From Zafaria ginkgonis (GTDB taxonomy: Bacteria; Actinomycetota; Actinomycetes; Actinomycetales; Micrococcaceae), in the NCBI RefSeq assembly GCF_039540195.1, contig NZ_BAABEO010000011.1, positions 186,001 to 250,000 on the forward strand: DNA of 64,000 nt, read 5' to 3'. The notes beneath the pieces were generated by a model. The model saw nothing but the letters and a program-made list of their open reading frames with translations, was not told the DNA's origin and ran no database searches. The position numbers were made by a program, and so were the translations under genes. Position 1 is the first letter of the stretch. Every line of letters starts with the position of its first letter. Shown here one piece after another: positions 41,212-50,085 of the stretch.

Positions 41212-42732
41212 GTGAACAATTCGTTCCAATCGACGGCTTTGGCACAAGAACAAAGCCAGCATCTGCAGAAATCCCTGGGCCGGTTCGACGTCCTGCTGCT
41301 CGTGGTGGCGGCCGTTGTCTCCATCGAGGTGCTGGGGCAGGTTTCCGGCTTCGGCGGGGAGACCTTCACCTGGACCCTGATCCTCGCCGTCACCTTCATG
41401 ATCCCCTACGGCCTGATCTTCGCGGAGACCGGTGGCGCGTTCACCGAGGAGGGAGGGGTCTACGTGTGGACGCGCATGGCCTTCGGCCGGCTCGTGGCCG
41501 CCATCGCCGCGCTGTTCACGTGGGTCACCCAGCCCGTCTGGGTGGGCGGCGCCATGGCCTTCGTCGCGGTGGAGACGTGGTCCGAATACGTCTCCCCCGT
41601 GGAGCACGGAGGCGTCGGCGACTACCTCTTCAAGCTGGCCTTCATCTGGATCACGGTGACCAGCGCCGTCATCAGCCTCAAACACGGCAAGTGGCTGCCC
41701 TCCCTGGGGGCCATCCTGAAGGTGGCCTTCCTGGCGTTCTTCCTCATCGTCACCCTGGTGTACGGCTTCCAGCACGGGTTCAACGGCCTCTCCCTGGGCT
41801 TCTTCGCGCCCACGCTCACGGGGTTCCTCGGGGTCACGCCGCTCCTGCTGTTCTCCTTCCTCGGCTTCGAATCCGGCAACAGCGCCGCCGGAGAGATGAA
41901 GAACCCCGCCAAGGACGTTCCCGTCTCCGTCGCGCGCTCCTCGATCATTGCCGCGGCCAGCTACCTGCTGCCGATCCTGGCGATCCTGCTGGTGGTGCCC
42001 CTGGATGAAATCACCGGCGTCGGCGGCCTCTTCGGCGCCATCGCCACCGTCTACTCCGTCTTCGGACCCGCGGCTGACGCCATGCTGGCGGTGTCCGCCG
42101 TCGTCTTCTGCTTCGTCCTGGTGGCCCAGGGAGCCGCGTGGATGATCATCAGCGACCGTATGCAGGCCATGGCCGCGGCGGACGGTTCCTTTTTCGGCGG
42201 GTTCTTCGGCCGCTTCCACCCGAAGCTGGGAACCCCGCTCCGGGTCAATGCGCTCTCGGGCATCGTCGCCACCCTGTTCATGCTGGCCGCCATGCAGCTC
42301 TCCGGCACCAGCAGCGCCCTGTTCGGAGTGGTCCTGACCATCTCGATTTCCACGTTCCTGCTGAGCTACCTCATCGCCATCCCCGCCGCGGTGCGGCTGC
42401 GCACCAAGTACCCCGCGGTGGCCCGCCCCTTCCGGGTGCCGGTCCCCGACGCAGTCTTCACGGGCCTCGGCGCCGTCTGCTTCGCCTGGATCCTGCTGGG
42501 TTCCTGGGTGGCGGTCTTCCCCGGCACCCTCGACACCCTTTTCGGGCTGAGCTACGACTTCGAGGAGACCTGGGGCCTGTCCCAAGGAGCCTTCACGGGG
42601 TTCGCGCTGGGGACGCTGGGCTGCATCCTGGCCCTCGGCCTGGCCGGGTACGTCAGCGGCCGGCGCGTGCGGGAAGCCACCCCGGCAGACGCCGGGACGA
42701 CTTCCGCCCCCTCCGATGCCGTGCGCCGGTAG
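41212..42732 (+). CDS. APC-superfamily amino acid/amine permease
   Basis: 506 residues with about twelve membrane segments. GTG 41212 was chosen because GGAGGAG at 41197-41203 lies 8 bp before it; the in-frame GTG at 41203 overlaps that ribosome site. Helix 1 (LLLVVAAVVSIEVLGQVSGFGGETF), GGAFTEEGGVYVWTRMAFGR and FLGFESGNSAAGEMKNPAKDVP are characteristic of the APC glutamate/GABA and amine exchanger branches. It is followed 42 bp later by an NCS1 permease, then an amidohydrolase. Substrate unknown; an amine or amino acid is likely from its position downstream of the amine oxidase region. Confidence 0.87.
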   Translation: MNNSFQSTALAQEQSQHLQKSLGRFDVLLLVVAAVVSIEVLGQVSGFGGETFTWTLILAVTFMIPYGLIFAETGGAFTEEGGVYVWTRMAFGRLVAAIAALFTWVTQPVWVGGAMAFVAVETWSEYVSPVEHGGVGDYLFKLAFIWITVTSAVISLKHGKWLPSLGAILKVAFLAFFLIVTLVYGFQHGFNGLSLGFFAPTLTGFLGVTPLLLFSFLGFESGNSAAGEMKNPAKDVPVSVARSSIIAAASYLLPILAILLVVPLDEITGVGGLFGAIATVYSVFGPAADAMLAVSAVVFCFVLVAQGAAWMIISDRMQAMAAADGSFFGGFFGRFHPKLGTPLRVNALSGIVATLFMLAAMQLSGTSSALFGVVLTISISTFLLSYLIAIPAAVRLRTKYPAVARPFRVPVPDAVFTGLGAVCFAWILLGSWVAVFPGTLDTLFGLSYDFEETWGLSQGAFTGFALGTLGCILALGLAGYVSGRRVREATPADAGTTSAPSDAVRR

Positions 42733-42774
42733 CCCTTCCACCCCAACCCACACCCAGAACGGAAAGGGCCCACG

Positions 42775-44181
42775 ATGGCCGCTAAACAGATCGCGTTCCT
42801 TGAGCAGCACCACATCGCGCAGATTCCCCCCGACGAACGGCGCGGTTCCGCCAAAGGCATTTTCGGCCTCTGGTTCGGGGTGAACATGCTGCCGCTCACC
42901 GTCGTGACGGGCGCCGTGGCCACGAGTGTCTTCGGGCTCTCCATTGGCTGGAGCATCGTTGCCATTGTGCTGGGCAATGTGACCGGTGGCGTCTTCATGG
43001 GCCTCCATGCCGCGCAGGGGCCCCAGCTGGGCGTGCCGCAGATGCTGCAGGCCCGGGCGCAGTTCGGCTACCGGGGCGCAAGCATCGTCACCCTCATTGC
43101 CATGGTGATGTTCCTCGGCTTCTTTGCCTCGAACCTCGTCGTGTCCGGCGATTCCATCCATGAAGTCATCCCCGCGATCGATTCCGGCGTCGCGCTGGCT
43201 TGCTGCGCGATCGGCGCAACGGCCGTCGCGCTCGTGGGATTCCGGTGGATCACCCGCATCGTCACCGTCTCGGGCATCATCGTCGCCGCCATGGTGCTGC
43301 TGTCCTACGCCGTCGTGCTCAGCAACCTCGGGACCGTGGCCGCGGCGAACCAGGGAAGCTTCAGCGTTGCCGGATTCTTCGGCATGTTCGCGGTGGGCGC
43401 GGTGTGGCAGTTGGCCTATGCCCCCTACGTTTCGGACTATTCCAGGTACCTGCCGGTCGAGACGGGGTCGCGCCCGGCCTTCTGGGCCACCTACCTCGGC
43501 TGCGTTTCCAGCTCGATCCTGGTCATGATTCTTGGAGCCCTCGTCGGACCGCTTGCCACGGACGGCAACGTGATGGGCGCCCTGAACCAGGCCCTCGACG
43601 GCTGGGGAGGCCTCGTGCTGCTGGCCTTCGCGGTCTGCGCCGGGCTCGGCAACGCCGCCAACATCTATTCCGGTGTCCTGAGCGCGCTCTCGGTGGTGGA
43701 CACCCTCCTGCCCAAGCTGAAGATCTCCGTGAGCGCCCGGCTCGTGTTCACCGTGCTCTACGCCGTCACGGCGGTGGCCATCGCCTTCGCCGGCAAGGAC
43801 GGCTTCCTCCTGTTCTTCAAGGACTTCATTCTGCTTTTGCTGTACGCGCTGGTTCCCTGGTCGGCCATCAACCTCGTTGACTACTACCTGGTGCGCCATG
43901 CCAACTACGTCGTCGCGGACATGTTCCGGCGTGATGGAGGCAGCTACGGAACGTGGAACCTGGCAGCCTGCACGTCGTTCGTCGTCGGACTCCTGGTCCA
44001 GTGGCCCTTCATGGTCACCACCCTCTACACCGGCCCGCTGGCGGAAAGCCTCGCCTTCGTGGACATTGCCTGGGTCCTCGGACTGATCGTCAGCGGCGGG
44101 CTCTACTATGCCTGGACCAAACGCACTGTCGGCGCCAAGGAAATCACCACTCTCGAAGGAATGATGGCCGTTGAGCCCTAA
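42775..44181 (+). CDS. NCS1-family permease (purine/cytosine/allantoin type)
   Basis: 468 residues, twelve predicted membrane segments. RGSAKGIFGLWFGVNMLPLTVVTGA in helix 1, LGVPQMLQARAQFGYRGA in helix 3 and YAPYVSDYSRYLP in helix 6 are typical of bacterial CodB/PurP-like nucleobase:cation symporters. It lies between an APC permease and a YtcJ-type amidohydrolase; the latter's start lies inside its last codons, so uptake and hydrolysis are coupled. Likely substrates are N-heterocycles such as purines, pyrimidines, allantoin or hydantoins; the exact one cannot be read from sequence. Confidence 0.9.
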   Translation: MAAKQIAFLEQHHIAQIPPDERRGSAKGIFGLWFGVNMLPLTVVTGAVATSVFGLSIGWSIVAIVLGNVTGGVFMGLHAAQGPQLGVPQMLQARAQFGYRGASIVTLIAMVMFLGFFASNLVVSGDSIHEVIPAIDSGVALACCAIGATAVALVGFRWITRIVTVSGIIVAAMVLLSYAVVLSNLGTVAAANQGSFSVAGFFGMFAVGAVWQLAYAPYVSDYSRYLPVETGSRPAFWATYLGCVSSSILVMILGALVGPLATDGNVMGALNQALDGWGGLVLLAFAVCAGLGNAANIYSGVLSALSVVDTLLPKLKISVSARLVFTVLYAVTAVAIAFAGKDGFLLFFKDFILLLLYALVPWSAINLVDYYLVRHANYVVADMFRRDGGSYGTWNLAACTSFVVGLLVQWPFMVTTLYTGPLAESLAFVDIAWVLGLIVSGGLYYAWTKRTVGAKEITTLEGMMAVEP

Positions 44182-45901
44182 CCCACTCCCCCAGTCCCCC
44201 GCCTTCATCGTCACGGACGCGTCGCTTTGGGGCGACGAATCCGAAGGCCGCTCCGCGGTGGCGGTCGGCATCGACGGCCGCATCAGTGCCGTCGGCCCCG
44301 CCGAAGAGGTCGTGGCCACGGCCGGTTCGGCGACGGACGTCATTTCGCTGGCAGGAGCCAGTCTCTGGCCGGCGTTCCACGACTCCCACGTCCATCCCCT
44401 CGCCGGCGGGCTCGAGCTCACCTGGTGCAACCTGAACGACGTCCATGACCTCGCAAAGTACGAAGGCATCGTCCGCGCCTACGCCGACGGCCTGCCGGCG
44501 GGACGCTGGCTGCGCGGGGGCGGATGGTTCTCCGACGTTTTCCCCGGGAAGCAACCCCACCGCCGGCTCCTGGACCAGTGGGCACCGAACCATCCCGCCA
44601 TCCTGACAAGCCACGACAACCATTGCGCCTGGGTCAACTCCGCCGCCCTGCGCCTGGCGGGAATCAACGCGGCGACGGAAGACCCCTTCGGGGCCCGCAT
44701 CGGCAGGGATCCGGACGGCACGCCCGACGGCCTGCTGTTCGAGGGCGCGATCGACCTGGTCTCCCACCTGCTGCCGGACCCCGCCCCGGCCGAACTCGAC
44801 GCCGCCTACCTGCTCGCGCAGCAACACCTTCACTCCTTCGGGATTGCGGGATGGCAGGACGCCCTGGTCGGACGCGCGCTGCACCTGCCCGATCCCACCG
44901 GCACCTACCGCCGCCTGCAGGCCTCGGGCGCCCTGACGTCCCGCGTCACCGGCGCGCTGTGGTGGGATCGGGAAAAGGGCCTGAAGCAGATCGAGGAATT
45001 CAAGGCCTTGCGCGACGGCGCCTGGGGCGACGATGCTGAGGGCGACACTGCTTGGGACGACAAGGTCCGATTCGACACGGTCAAGATCATGCAGGACGGT
45101 ATCTGCGAATCGTGCACCGGCGCCATGCTGGAGCCCTATGCCGGCGTCGACGGACGGCCGGGCGAGCCCTCCGGGCCGTCAATGATCGATCCTGTTGAGC
45201 TCAAGGAGATCGTCACCGCCCTGGACGCCGCCGGCTTCTCGGCCCACTTCCACGGCGTCGGGGACCGGGCGGTCAGGGAGTGCCTTGACGCGGTCGAAGC
45301 GGCGCGCCACGGGAACGGGCCGAGTGGGCTGCGGCACCAGATCGCGCACGTGGACGTCGTTGACCCGGCCGACGTGCCCCGCTTCGCCGCGCTGGGCGTG
45401 ACGGCGAACCTGCAGCCCCTCTGGGCCCGTGCCGACAAGGAGATCATCGAGCGCAAGCTTCCCCTGCTGGGCCTCAAACGCGCAGCCATGCACTTCCCCT
45501 TCGGCGCACTGCAGGGTGCCGGCGCCGCGCTCGCCATGGGCAGCGACTGGCCGGTGAGCAGCATGAACCCCCTGTGGGGGATCTACACGGCGGTTACCAG
45601 AACCGCGCCGCCCAGCGATCCGCACGGCGTGTTGCCCTCCTCCTACAGCGACCCGATGAACCCGGAGCAGCGCCTGACGCTTTCCCAGGCCCTGGAGGCC
45701 TACACCTCCGGTTCGGCACGGGCCAACGGATATGGCGACCGGACGGGAACCATCGCCGTGGGAATGGAGGCGGACCTCATCGCCCTGGACCGGCGCGTGA
45801 CCGAGGTCGGAGACCTCCCCGGGGCCAGGGTGGCCCGCACGTGGGTCGCGGGGCGGACGGTCCATGCCGCGAGTGCCGCCAAGGCGGCCGCGGGGTCCTA
45901 G
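44171..45901 (+). CDS. YtcJ/AepA-type metal-dependent amidohydrolase
   Basis: 576 residues from TTG 44171, which overlaps the permease gene by 11 bp and has GAAGGA 10 bp upstream. Amidohydrolase-3 features: first metal HxH in FHDSHVHPLAGG, then SHDNHCAWVNSAAL, KIMQDGICESCTGAMLEPY, SAHFHGVGDRAVRECLDA, QIAHVDVVDP and the final metal Asp in MGSDWPVSSMNPLWGIYTAV; GTIAVGMEADLIALDR closes the barrel. The family hydrolyses N-acyl and cyclic amides with few defined substrates. Coupling to the NCS1 permease suggests it opens the imported heterocycle or a derivative. Confidence 0.9.
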   Translation: MSPNPLPQSPAFIVTDASLWGDESEGRSAVAVGIDGRISAVGPAEEVVATAGSATDVISLAGASLWPAFHDSHVHPLAGGLELTWCNLNDVHDLAKYEGIVRAYADGLPAGRWLRGGGWFSDVFPGKQPHRRLLDQWAPNHPAILTSHDNHCAWVNSAALRLAGINAATEDPFGARIGRDPDGTPDGLLFEGAIDLVSHLLPDPAPAELDAAYLLAQQHLHSFGIAGWQDALVGRALHLPDPTGTYRRLQASGALTSRVTGALWWDREKGLKQIEEFKALRDGAWGDDAEGDTAWDDKVRFDTVKIMQDGICESCTGAMLEPYAGVDGRPGEPSGPSMIDPVELKEIVTALDAAGFSAHFHGVGDRAVRECLDAVEAARHGNGPSGLRHQIAHVDVVDPADVPRFAALGVTANLQPLWARADKEIIERKLPLLGLKRAAMHFPFGALQGAGAALAMGSDWPVSSMNPLWGIYTAVTRTAPPSDPHGVLPSSYSDPMNPEQRLTLSQALEAYTSGSARANGYGDRTGTIAVGMEADLIALDRRVTEVGDLPGARVARTWVAGRTVHAASAAKAAAGS

Positions 45902-45916
45902 CTGTACCGTGTCGAG

Positions 45917-45949
45917 CCGGTCCGACGCCGCCGGGCGGCGTCGGACCGG
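45917..45949. terminator. Bidirectional terminator, amidohydrolase / LacI
   Basis: CCGGTCCGACGCC (45917-45929) and GGCGTCGGACCGG (45937-45949) form a perfect 13-bp stem with a 7-base loop between the convergent amidohydrolase and LacI genes. Confidence 0.8.
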
Positions 45950-45962
45950 GAAAGCCGGCGCA

Positions 45963-46946
45963 TTAGCGTGCCGCGGTGCTGCGGCGGACCACCAGGTCCG
46001 CTTCCAGTTCCTCCACGATCGGGGTCCGGTCCCGCGGCGAATTCATCAGGTCCCACAGGATGTCCAGGCCCAGGGCCCCGGCCTTCACGATCGGCACCCG
46101 GACTGTGGTGAGCCGGGGCTCGCAGTACTCGGCGACCGAACTGTCGTCGATGCCCACGATCGAGTAGTCCTCCGGAATGCGCCGGCCGCACTCCTTCAGC
46201 CGGGCCATGCAGCCGAACGCGATCTGGTCGTTGTAGGCGATGACCGCGGTCACGTCCGAGGCCAGCACCAGGTCCGCCGCGCGCCGGCCGGCATTGACCG
46301 CGGCCTGGAAGGGCCCGAAGACCTCGACGGAGCAGCCGAATTCCTCGGCCGCGTCCAGCGTCGCCCCGCGGCGCTGGACCGCGACGAAGGACTGCGGAGG
46401 CCCGTCGAGGTAGGCGATCCGCCGATGGCCCTGGGCCGCGAGGAGTTCCACGGCCTGTCGGATGCCGTTGTTGGCCGGGGTGCCCACCCCGGAAACCCCC
46501 TCGACCAGGCGGCCGATGGTGATGAGCGGGACGTCCGCGGCCAGGGCCCGCACCTCGTCGTCGCCCATGCGGGGCGAGGCAAGGACGATCCCGTCGACCT
46601 GCTGGGACATGGCGATCCCCAGGTCGCGCTCCCGGGAGGCGTGCTCGTCGGTGTCCGCCACGAAGACGTTGCACCCCCGCGCCCGGGCATCGGACTGCAG
46701 GGACTTCACCAGCGGCGTGAAGTACGGATTGGCGATGTCCGGAACGATGACCCCCAGGTTCCCGGTCCGCTGCCTGGCCAGGCCGCGGGCGATCGGGTTG
46801 GGGAGGTAGCGCAGCTCCCGGGCAATTTCCTCGACCCGCTCGCGCACGTCGGCCGCCACCATTTCCGGCCTGCTGAAGACCCGCGAAACGGTGGACGCGG
46901 AAACCCCTGCCTTCTGTGCGACGTCTCGGAGGGTGGCTCGGGCCAT
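45963..46946 (-). CDS. LacI-family regulator, probable quinate/shikimate repressor
   Basis: 327 residues: N-terminal HTH and hinge (ATLRDVAQKAGVSASTVSRVFSRPEMVAADVRERVEEIARELRY) and a periplasmic-binding-like effector domain (GNLGVIVPDIANPYF, IVGIDDSSVAEYCEPRLTTVRVP). It is divergent from the dehydrogenase/QsuB operon. TGCAA-N4-TTGCA palindromes lie 22 bp before its own start (46968), in the operon promoter (47119-47158) and in the shikimate-carrier promoter (27714), predicting a three-site regulon. Quinate clusters in Corynebacterium use a LysR regulator (QsuR), so a LacI control would be a different solution. Confidence 0.9.
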   Translation of the reverse strand: MARATLRDVAQKAGVSASTVSRVFSRPEMVAADVRERVEEIARELRYLPNPIARGLARQRTGNLGVIVPDIANPYFTPLVKSLQSDARARGCNVFVADTDEHASRERDLGIAMSQQVDGIVLASPRMGDDEVRALAADVPLITIGRLVEGVSGVGTPANNGIRQAVELLAAQGHRRIAYLDGPPQSFVAVQRRGATLDAAEEFGCSVEVFGPFQAAVNAGRRAADLVLASDVTAVIAYNDQIAFGCMARLKECGRRIPEDYSIVGIDDSSVAEYCEPRLTTVRVPIVKAGALGLDILWDLMNSPRDRTPIVEELEADLVVRRSTAAR

Positions 46947-46967
46947 GGGCTCATCACGCTTTCAAGG

Positions 46968-46981
46968 TGCAATCGGTTGCA
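46968..46981. promoter_or_regulatory. LacI-type operator upstream of its own gene
   Basis: TGCAATCGGTTGCA matches the form TGCAA-N4-TTGCA and overlaps the likely promoter of the LacI gene, suggesting autoregulation. Confidence 0.6.
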
Positions 46982-47097
46982 GGCAACTAGACAGTATCAG
47001 GGCACCGCTCCCCGGACCTCGCGGGCGCATGGAGCCCTAAAGGCGGGCGCCGTCGGCGCAGGGGCGCACGGGGCTGTGACGGGCGCGTGATTCAAGC

Positions 47098-47158
47098 TAC
47101 ACTCGGAATACAAGGCATCTGCAACCGCTTTCATTAATTTGCAAGAACGCGGTTGCAG
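47098..47158. promoter_or_regulatory. Operon promoter with wide LacI half-site pair
   Basis: CTGCAACCGC (47119-47128) and GCGGTTGCAG (47149-47158) are perfect inverted 10-mers separated by 20 bp. TTGCAAG lies between them. A possible -10, TACACT (47098-47103), precedes them, so a bound repressor would sit on the start of the transcript. Confidence 0.6.
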
Positions 47159-47241
47159 GAGTCTCGCCGGACGGCGGCGCCAGTGCGCCTCCCAGTCCGG
47201 TTCCATTCGTCCGGTTCTAGTGGAGTTGGAGATCCCAGAAC

Positions 47242-48114
47242 GTGAGCACCCTCGACGAGTCCTACCTGGTTGGCCTGATCGGCGACGGCGTCATCCCGTC
47301 ACTCACTCCCCCCATGCACGAGGCCGAGGCCGCCGCCCACCGCCTCCTCTACCTCTACCGGCCGATCGACCTGCTGGAGATCAAGCGCCCGGGCACGGAC
47401 GTGGGCGAACTGCTGCGAGCCGGCCGCGACCTCGGCTTCAACGCCTTCAACATCACCCACCCGTGCAAGCAGCTGGTGCTCGAACACCTGGACGTCATCG
47501 ACCCGGACGCCCAGCGGCTCGGGGCCGTGAACACCGTCGTCATCCGCGACGGCGCCTTCCACGGCTACAACACCGACCGCACCGGCTTCGGCCGCGGGCT
47601 GAGCAACGGGCTGCCGGAGGCGAAGCTGGACCGCGTGGTGCAGATCGGCGTCGGCGGGGCCGGATCGGCCGTCGCCCACGCGCTGCTCTCGCTGGGCGTG
47701 CGGCACCTGGTGCTGGTCGACCTCGACCCCGCACGGGCCGCCGAACGGGCCGAGGCCCTCTCCGAGTTCTTCCCGGACCGGACCATCGAGGGGCGTTCCA
47801 CGGCCGACGTTCCCGCAGAGCTCGCCGCGGCCGACGGGCTGGTCCACGCCACCCCGGTCGGCATGCACCAGCATCCCGGGCTGCCGATCGACCCCGAACT
47901 GCTCGAGCCCCGCCACTGGGTGGCCGACGTCGTCTACCGGCCCGTCGAGACCGAACTGATCAAGGCCGCCCGCGCCCGCGGCTGCGCCACGCTGGACGGC
48001 GGCCACATGGCAGTCGGCCAGGCCGTCGACGCCTTCCGGCTGATCACCGGCCTGGAGCCGGACGCCGCGCGCATGCGCGCCCACTTCCTGGACATGCTGG
48101 AACGAGGCCTGTAG
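47242..48114 (+). CDS. Shikimate/quinate dehydrogenase (AroE/QsuD family)
   Basis: 290 residues from GTG 47242. It interconverts shikimate or quinate with the 3-dehydro forms. The substrate domain carries AFNITHPCKQ, in which the Lys of the conserved N-[IV]-T-x-P-x-K motif is the catalytic residue, and GAVNTVV; the Rossmann domain has GVGGAGSAVAHALL and DLDPARAAERAEAL, where Asp rather than Arg/Ser after the second strand favours NAD over NADP, as in catabolic quinate/shikimate dehydrogenases. ATPVGMHQHPGLPID and DVVYRPVETEL complete the family. QsuB follows 3 bp later, so this is the catabolic enzyme, not the biosynthetic AroE. Confidence 0.9.
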   Translation: MSTLDESYLVGLIGDGVIPSLTPPMHEAEAAAHRLLYLYRPIDLLEIKRPGTDVGELLRAGRDLGFNAFNITHPCKQLVLEHLDVIDPDAQRLGAVNTVVIRDGAFHGYNTDRTGFGRGLSNGLPEAKLDRVVQIGVGGAGSAVAHALLSLGVRHLVLVDLDPARAAERAEALSEFFPDRTIEGRSTADVPAELAAADGLVHATPVGMHQHPGLPIDPELLEPRHWVADVVYRPVETELIKAARARGCATLDGGHMAVGQAVDAFRLITGLEPDAARMRAHFLDMLERGL

Positions 48115-48117
48115 ACC

Positions 48118-49971
48118 ATGCGCACCTCCATCGCCACCGTCTGCATCAGCGGCACGCTCGAGGACAAGATGCTCGCCTGCGCCCGCGCGGGCTTCGACGG
48201 GATCGAGATCTTCGAGCAGGACCTGCTGGTCTCCCCGCTCTCCCCGGAGGAGATCCGGGCCCGCGCCGACCGGCTGGGCCTGACCCTGGACCTCTACCAG
48301 CCCTTCCGCGACTTCGAGGGCGTCGAGGAGGCGGTCCTGCTGGAGAACCTGCGCCGGGCCGAGGCCAAGTTCCGGCTCATGAACCGCCTGGGCATCGACA
48401 CCATGCTGCTGTGCTCGAACGTCGGCACGGCCACGATCGACGACGACGGCCTCGCCGCCGAGCAGCTCCGCCGGCTCGGCGACCTCGCGGCGTCCTACGG
48501 CGTCCGCATCGCCTACGAGGCCCTGGCCTGGGGGAAGTTCGTCAACACGTACGGGCATTCCTGGGAGATCGTCCGCAAGGTGGACCACCCCGCCGTCGGC
48601 CTGTGCCTGGACAGCTTCCACATCCTCTCCCGCGGCGACGATCCCTCGGGCATCGAGGACATTCCGGCCGCGAAGATCTTCTTCGTCCAGCTCGCCGATG
48701 CCCCGGTGCTCTCGATGGACATCCTCTCCTGGAGCCGCCACTACCGCGTGTTCCCGGGCGAGGGCGGCTTCGACATGGTCGCATTCATGAAGCACCTGGT
48801 CCGCTCCGGGTACGACGGGCCGGTCTCGCTGGAGATCTTCAACGACGTCTTCCGCCAGTCCGACGTCGAACGCACCGCCGTCGACGGCCTGCGCTCGCTG
48901 CTGTGGCTGCAGGACCGCGCCGCCGCCGGACTGCACGGTGAAAATCACCCCATGGAGCTGCGCACCATGCCCGACGTCCGGCCCCCGGCGGGCCTGGACT
49001 ATGCCGAGATCCGCACCGACGAGCCCGAATCCGTGGCCCGGATGCTCGCCCAGTTGGGCTTCGAGTTCTGCGGCCAGCACCGCCGCAAGCCCGTGCAGCT
49101 GTGGGCGCAGGGCGGGGTGCGCGTCATCCTCAACGGCCAGCGCGCCGGCGGCGCCGCCCCGGCGATCTCCGGCCTGGGCTTCCAGGTGGAGGACCCGCAC
49201 GGCGCCGTCGAGCGCGCCGTCGGCCTCAAGGCCACCCCGGTCGCGCGCCACAACACCGCCGACGAGCAGGAACTGCGCGGAGTCAGCGCCCCGGACGGCA
49301 CCGAGGTGTTCTTCGCCCCGACCGCGCAGCGGCCGGCCTGGGTGGAGGAGTTCGGCGCCGGCGGTTCGGGCGGTCCTGGCGGTTCCGGTAATGCCGGGGA
49401 CCTGGTGACCCGGGTCGACCACGTGAACCTGGCCCAGCCGTGGCAGTCCTTCGACGAGGCCGTGCTGTTCTACGAGAGCGTGCTGCGCCTGGAGACCCGT
49501 CCGGCGACCGAGGTCCCCAGCCCGATGGGCCTGGTGCGCAGCCAGGTCATGCGCACCGCCGACGGTTCCGTGCGGCTGGCCCTGAACATCGTGCCGCACG
49601 TCCTGGAGGATGCCGCGTCCGGCCCGCAGTCCTACCCCGAGCACATCGCGTTCCAGGCCTCCGACATCCTGGCGGTCGCCCGCCGGGCCGTCGCAGCGGG
49701 CATGAACTTCCTGCAGGTCCCGCAGAACTACTACGAGGACCTCGCGGCCCGCTACCCGCTGGACGCGCCAACGCTGGCCACGCTCCAGGAACTGAACCTG
49801 CTCTACGAACGGGACGGGAACGGCGAGTTCCTCCACTTCTACACGGAGACCATCGGGAACCTGTTCCTGGAGGTCGTCGAGCGCCGGCACGGCTACGAGG
49901 GCTACGGGGCGCAGAACGCCCCGGTCCGGCTGGCCGCCCAGTACGAGCGCAACCGCCTGCGGCGGCGGTAG
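48118..49971 (+). CDS. qsuB: 3-Dehydroshikimate dehydratase fused to HPPD-like VOC domains
   Basis: 617 residues. The N-terminal half (about 1-280) is an AP-endonuclease-2-type TIM barrel (ARAGFDGIEIFEQDLL, IAYEALAWGKFVNTYGHSW, GLCLDSFHILSRGDDP, GPVSLEIFNDVFRQSD) that converts 3-dehydroshikimate to protocatechuate. The C-terminal half resembles 4-hydroxyphenylpyruvate dioxygenase (RVDHVNLAQPWQSFDEAVLFYESVL, EHIAFQASDIL, FLHFYTETIGNLFLEVVER). This is the architecture of Corynebacterium QsuB and related QuiC proteins, in which the dehydratase activity is in the N-terminal domain. A Gly/Ser linker (GAGGSGGPGGSG) joins two halves of the C-terminal region. With 47242 it forms the two-gene protocatechuate-forming operon. 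Confidence 0.93.
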   Translation: MRTSIATVCISGTLEDKMLACARAGFDGIEIFEQDLLVSPLSPEEIRARADRLGLTLDLYQPFRDFEGVEEAVLLENLRRAEAKFRLMNRLGIDTMLLCSNVGTATIDDDGLAAEQLRRLGDLAASYGVRIAYEALAWGKFVNTYGHSWEIVRKVDHPAVGLCLDSFHILSRGDDPSGIEDIPAAKIFFVQLADAPVLSMDILSWSRHYRVFPGEGGFDMVAFMKHLVRSGYDGPVSLEIFNDVFRQSDVERTAVDGLRSLLWLQDRAAAGLHGENHPMELRTMPDVRPPAGLDYAEIRTDEPESVARMLAQLGFEFCGQHRRKPVQLWAQGGVRVILNGQRAGGAAPAISGLGFQVEDPHGAVERAVGLKATPVARHNTADEQELRGVSAPDGTEVFFAPTAQRPAWVEEFGAGGSGGPGGSGNAGDLVTRVDHVNLAQPWQSFDEAVLFYESVLRLETRPATEVPSPMGLVRSQVMRTADGSVRLALNIVPHVLEDAASGPQSYPEHIAFQASDILAVARRAVAAGMNFLQVPQNYYEDLAARYPLDAPTLATLQELNLLYERDGNGEFLHFYTETIGNLFLEVVERRHGYEGYGAQNAPVRLAAQYERNRLRRR

Positions 49972-49981
49972 GGCGGGGCTT

Positions 49982-50009
49982 CGGCGGGGCCCTGGCAGGG
50001 GCCTCGCCG
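49982..50009 (+). terminator. Terminator after qsuB
   Basis: CGGCGGGGCCC (49982-49992) pairs with GGGCCTCGCCG (49999-50009) with one G-U pair, 10 bp beyond the qsuB stop. Confidence 0.55.
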
Positions 50010-50027
50010 GAACCATGTCCCCTGACC

Positions 50028-50056
50028 TTGTGGGGGCGGACCCGAGGGTGTATCGA
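50028..50056 (+). promoter_or_regulatory. Promoter of the GerMN lipoprotein
   Basis: TTGTGG (50028-50033), a 17-bp spacer and TATCGA (50051-50056), followed by a short leader containing GAGGAG before the ATG at 50086. Confidence 0.5.
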
Positions 50057-50085
50057 GAAGGCATCACTCACCCGAGGAGCCCGCC

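Noticed and set aside
41077..44469. Minus-strand open frame of 1130 codons
   Set aside because: It runs antisense through the two permease genes and is rich in Glu, Gly, Asp, His and Gln without any motif. The plus-strand genes have clear families, starts and ribosome sites.
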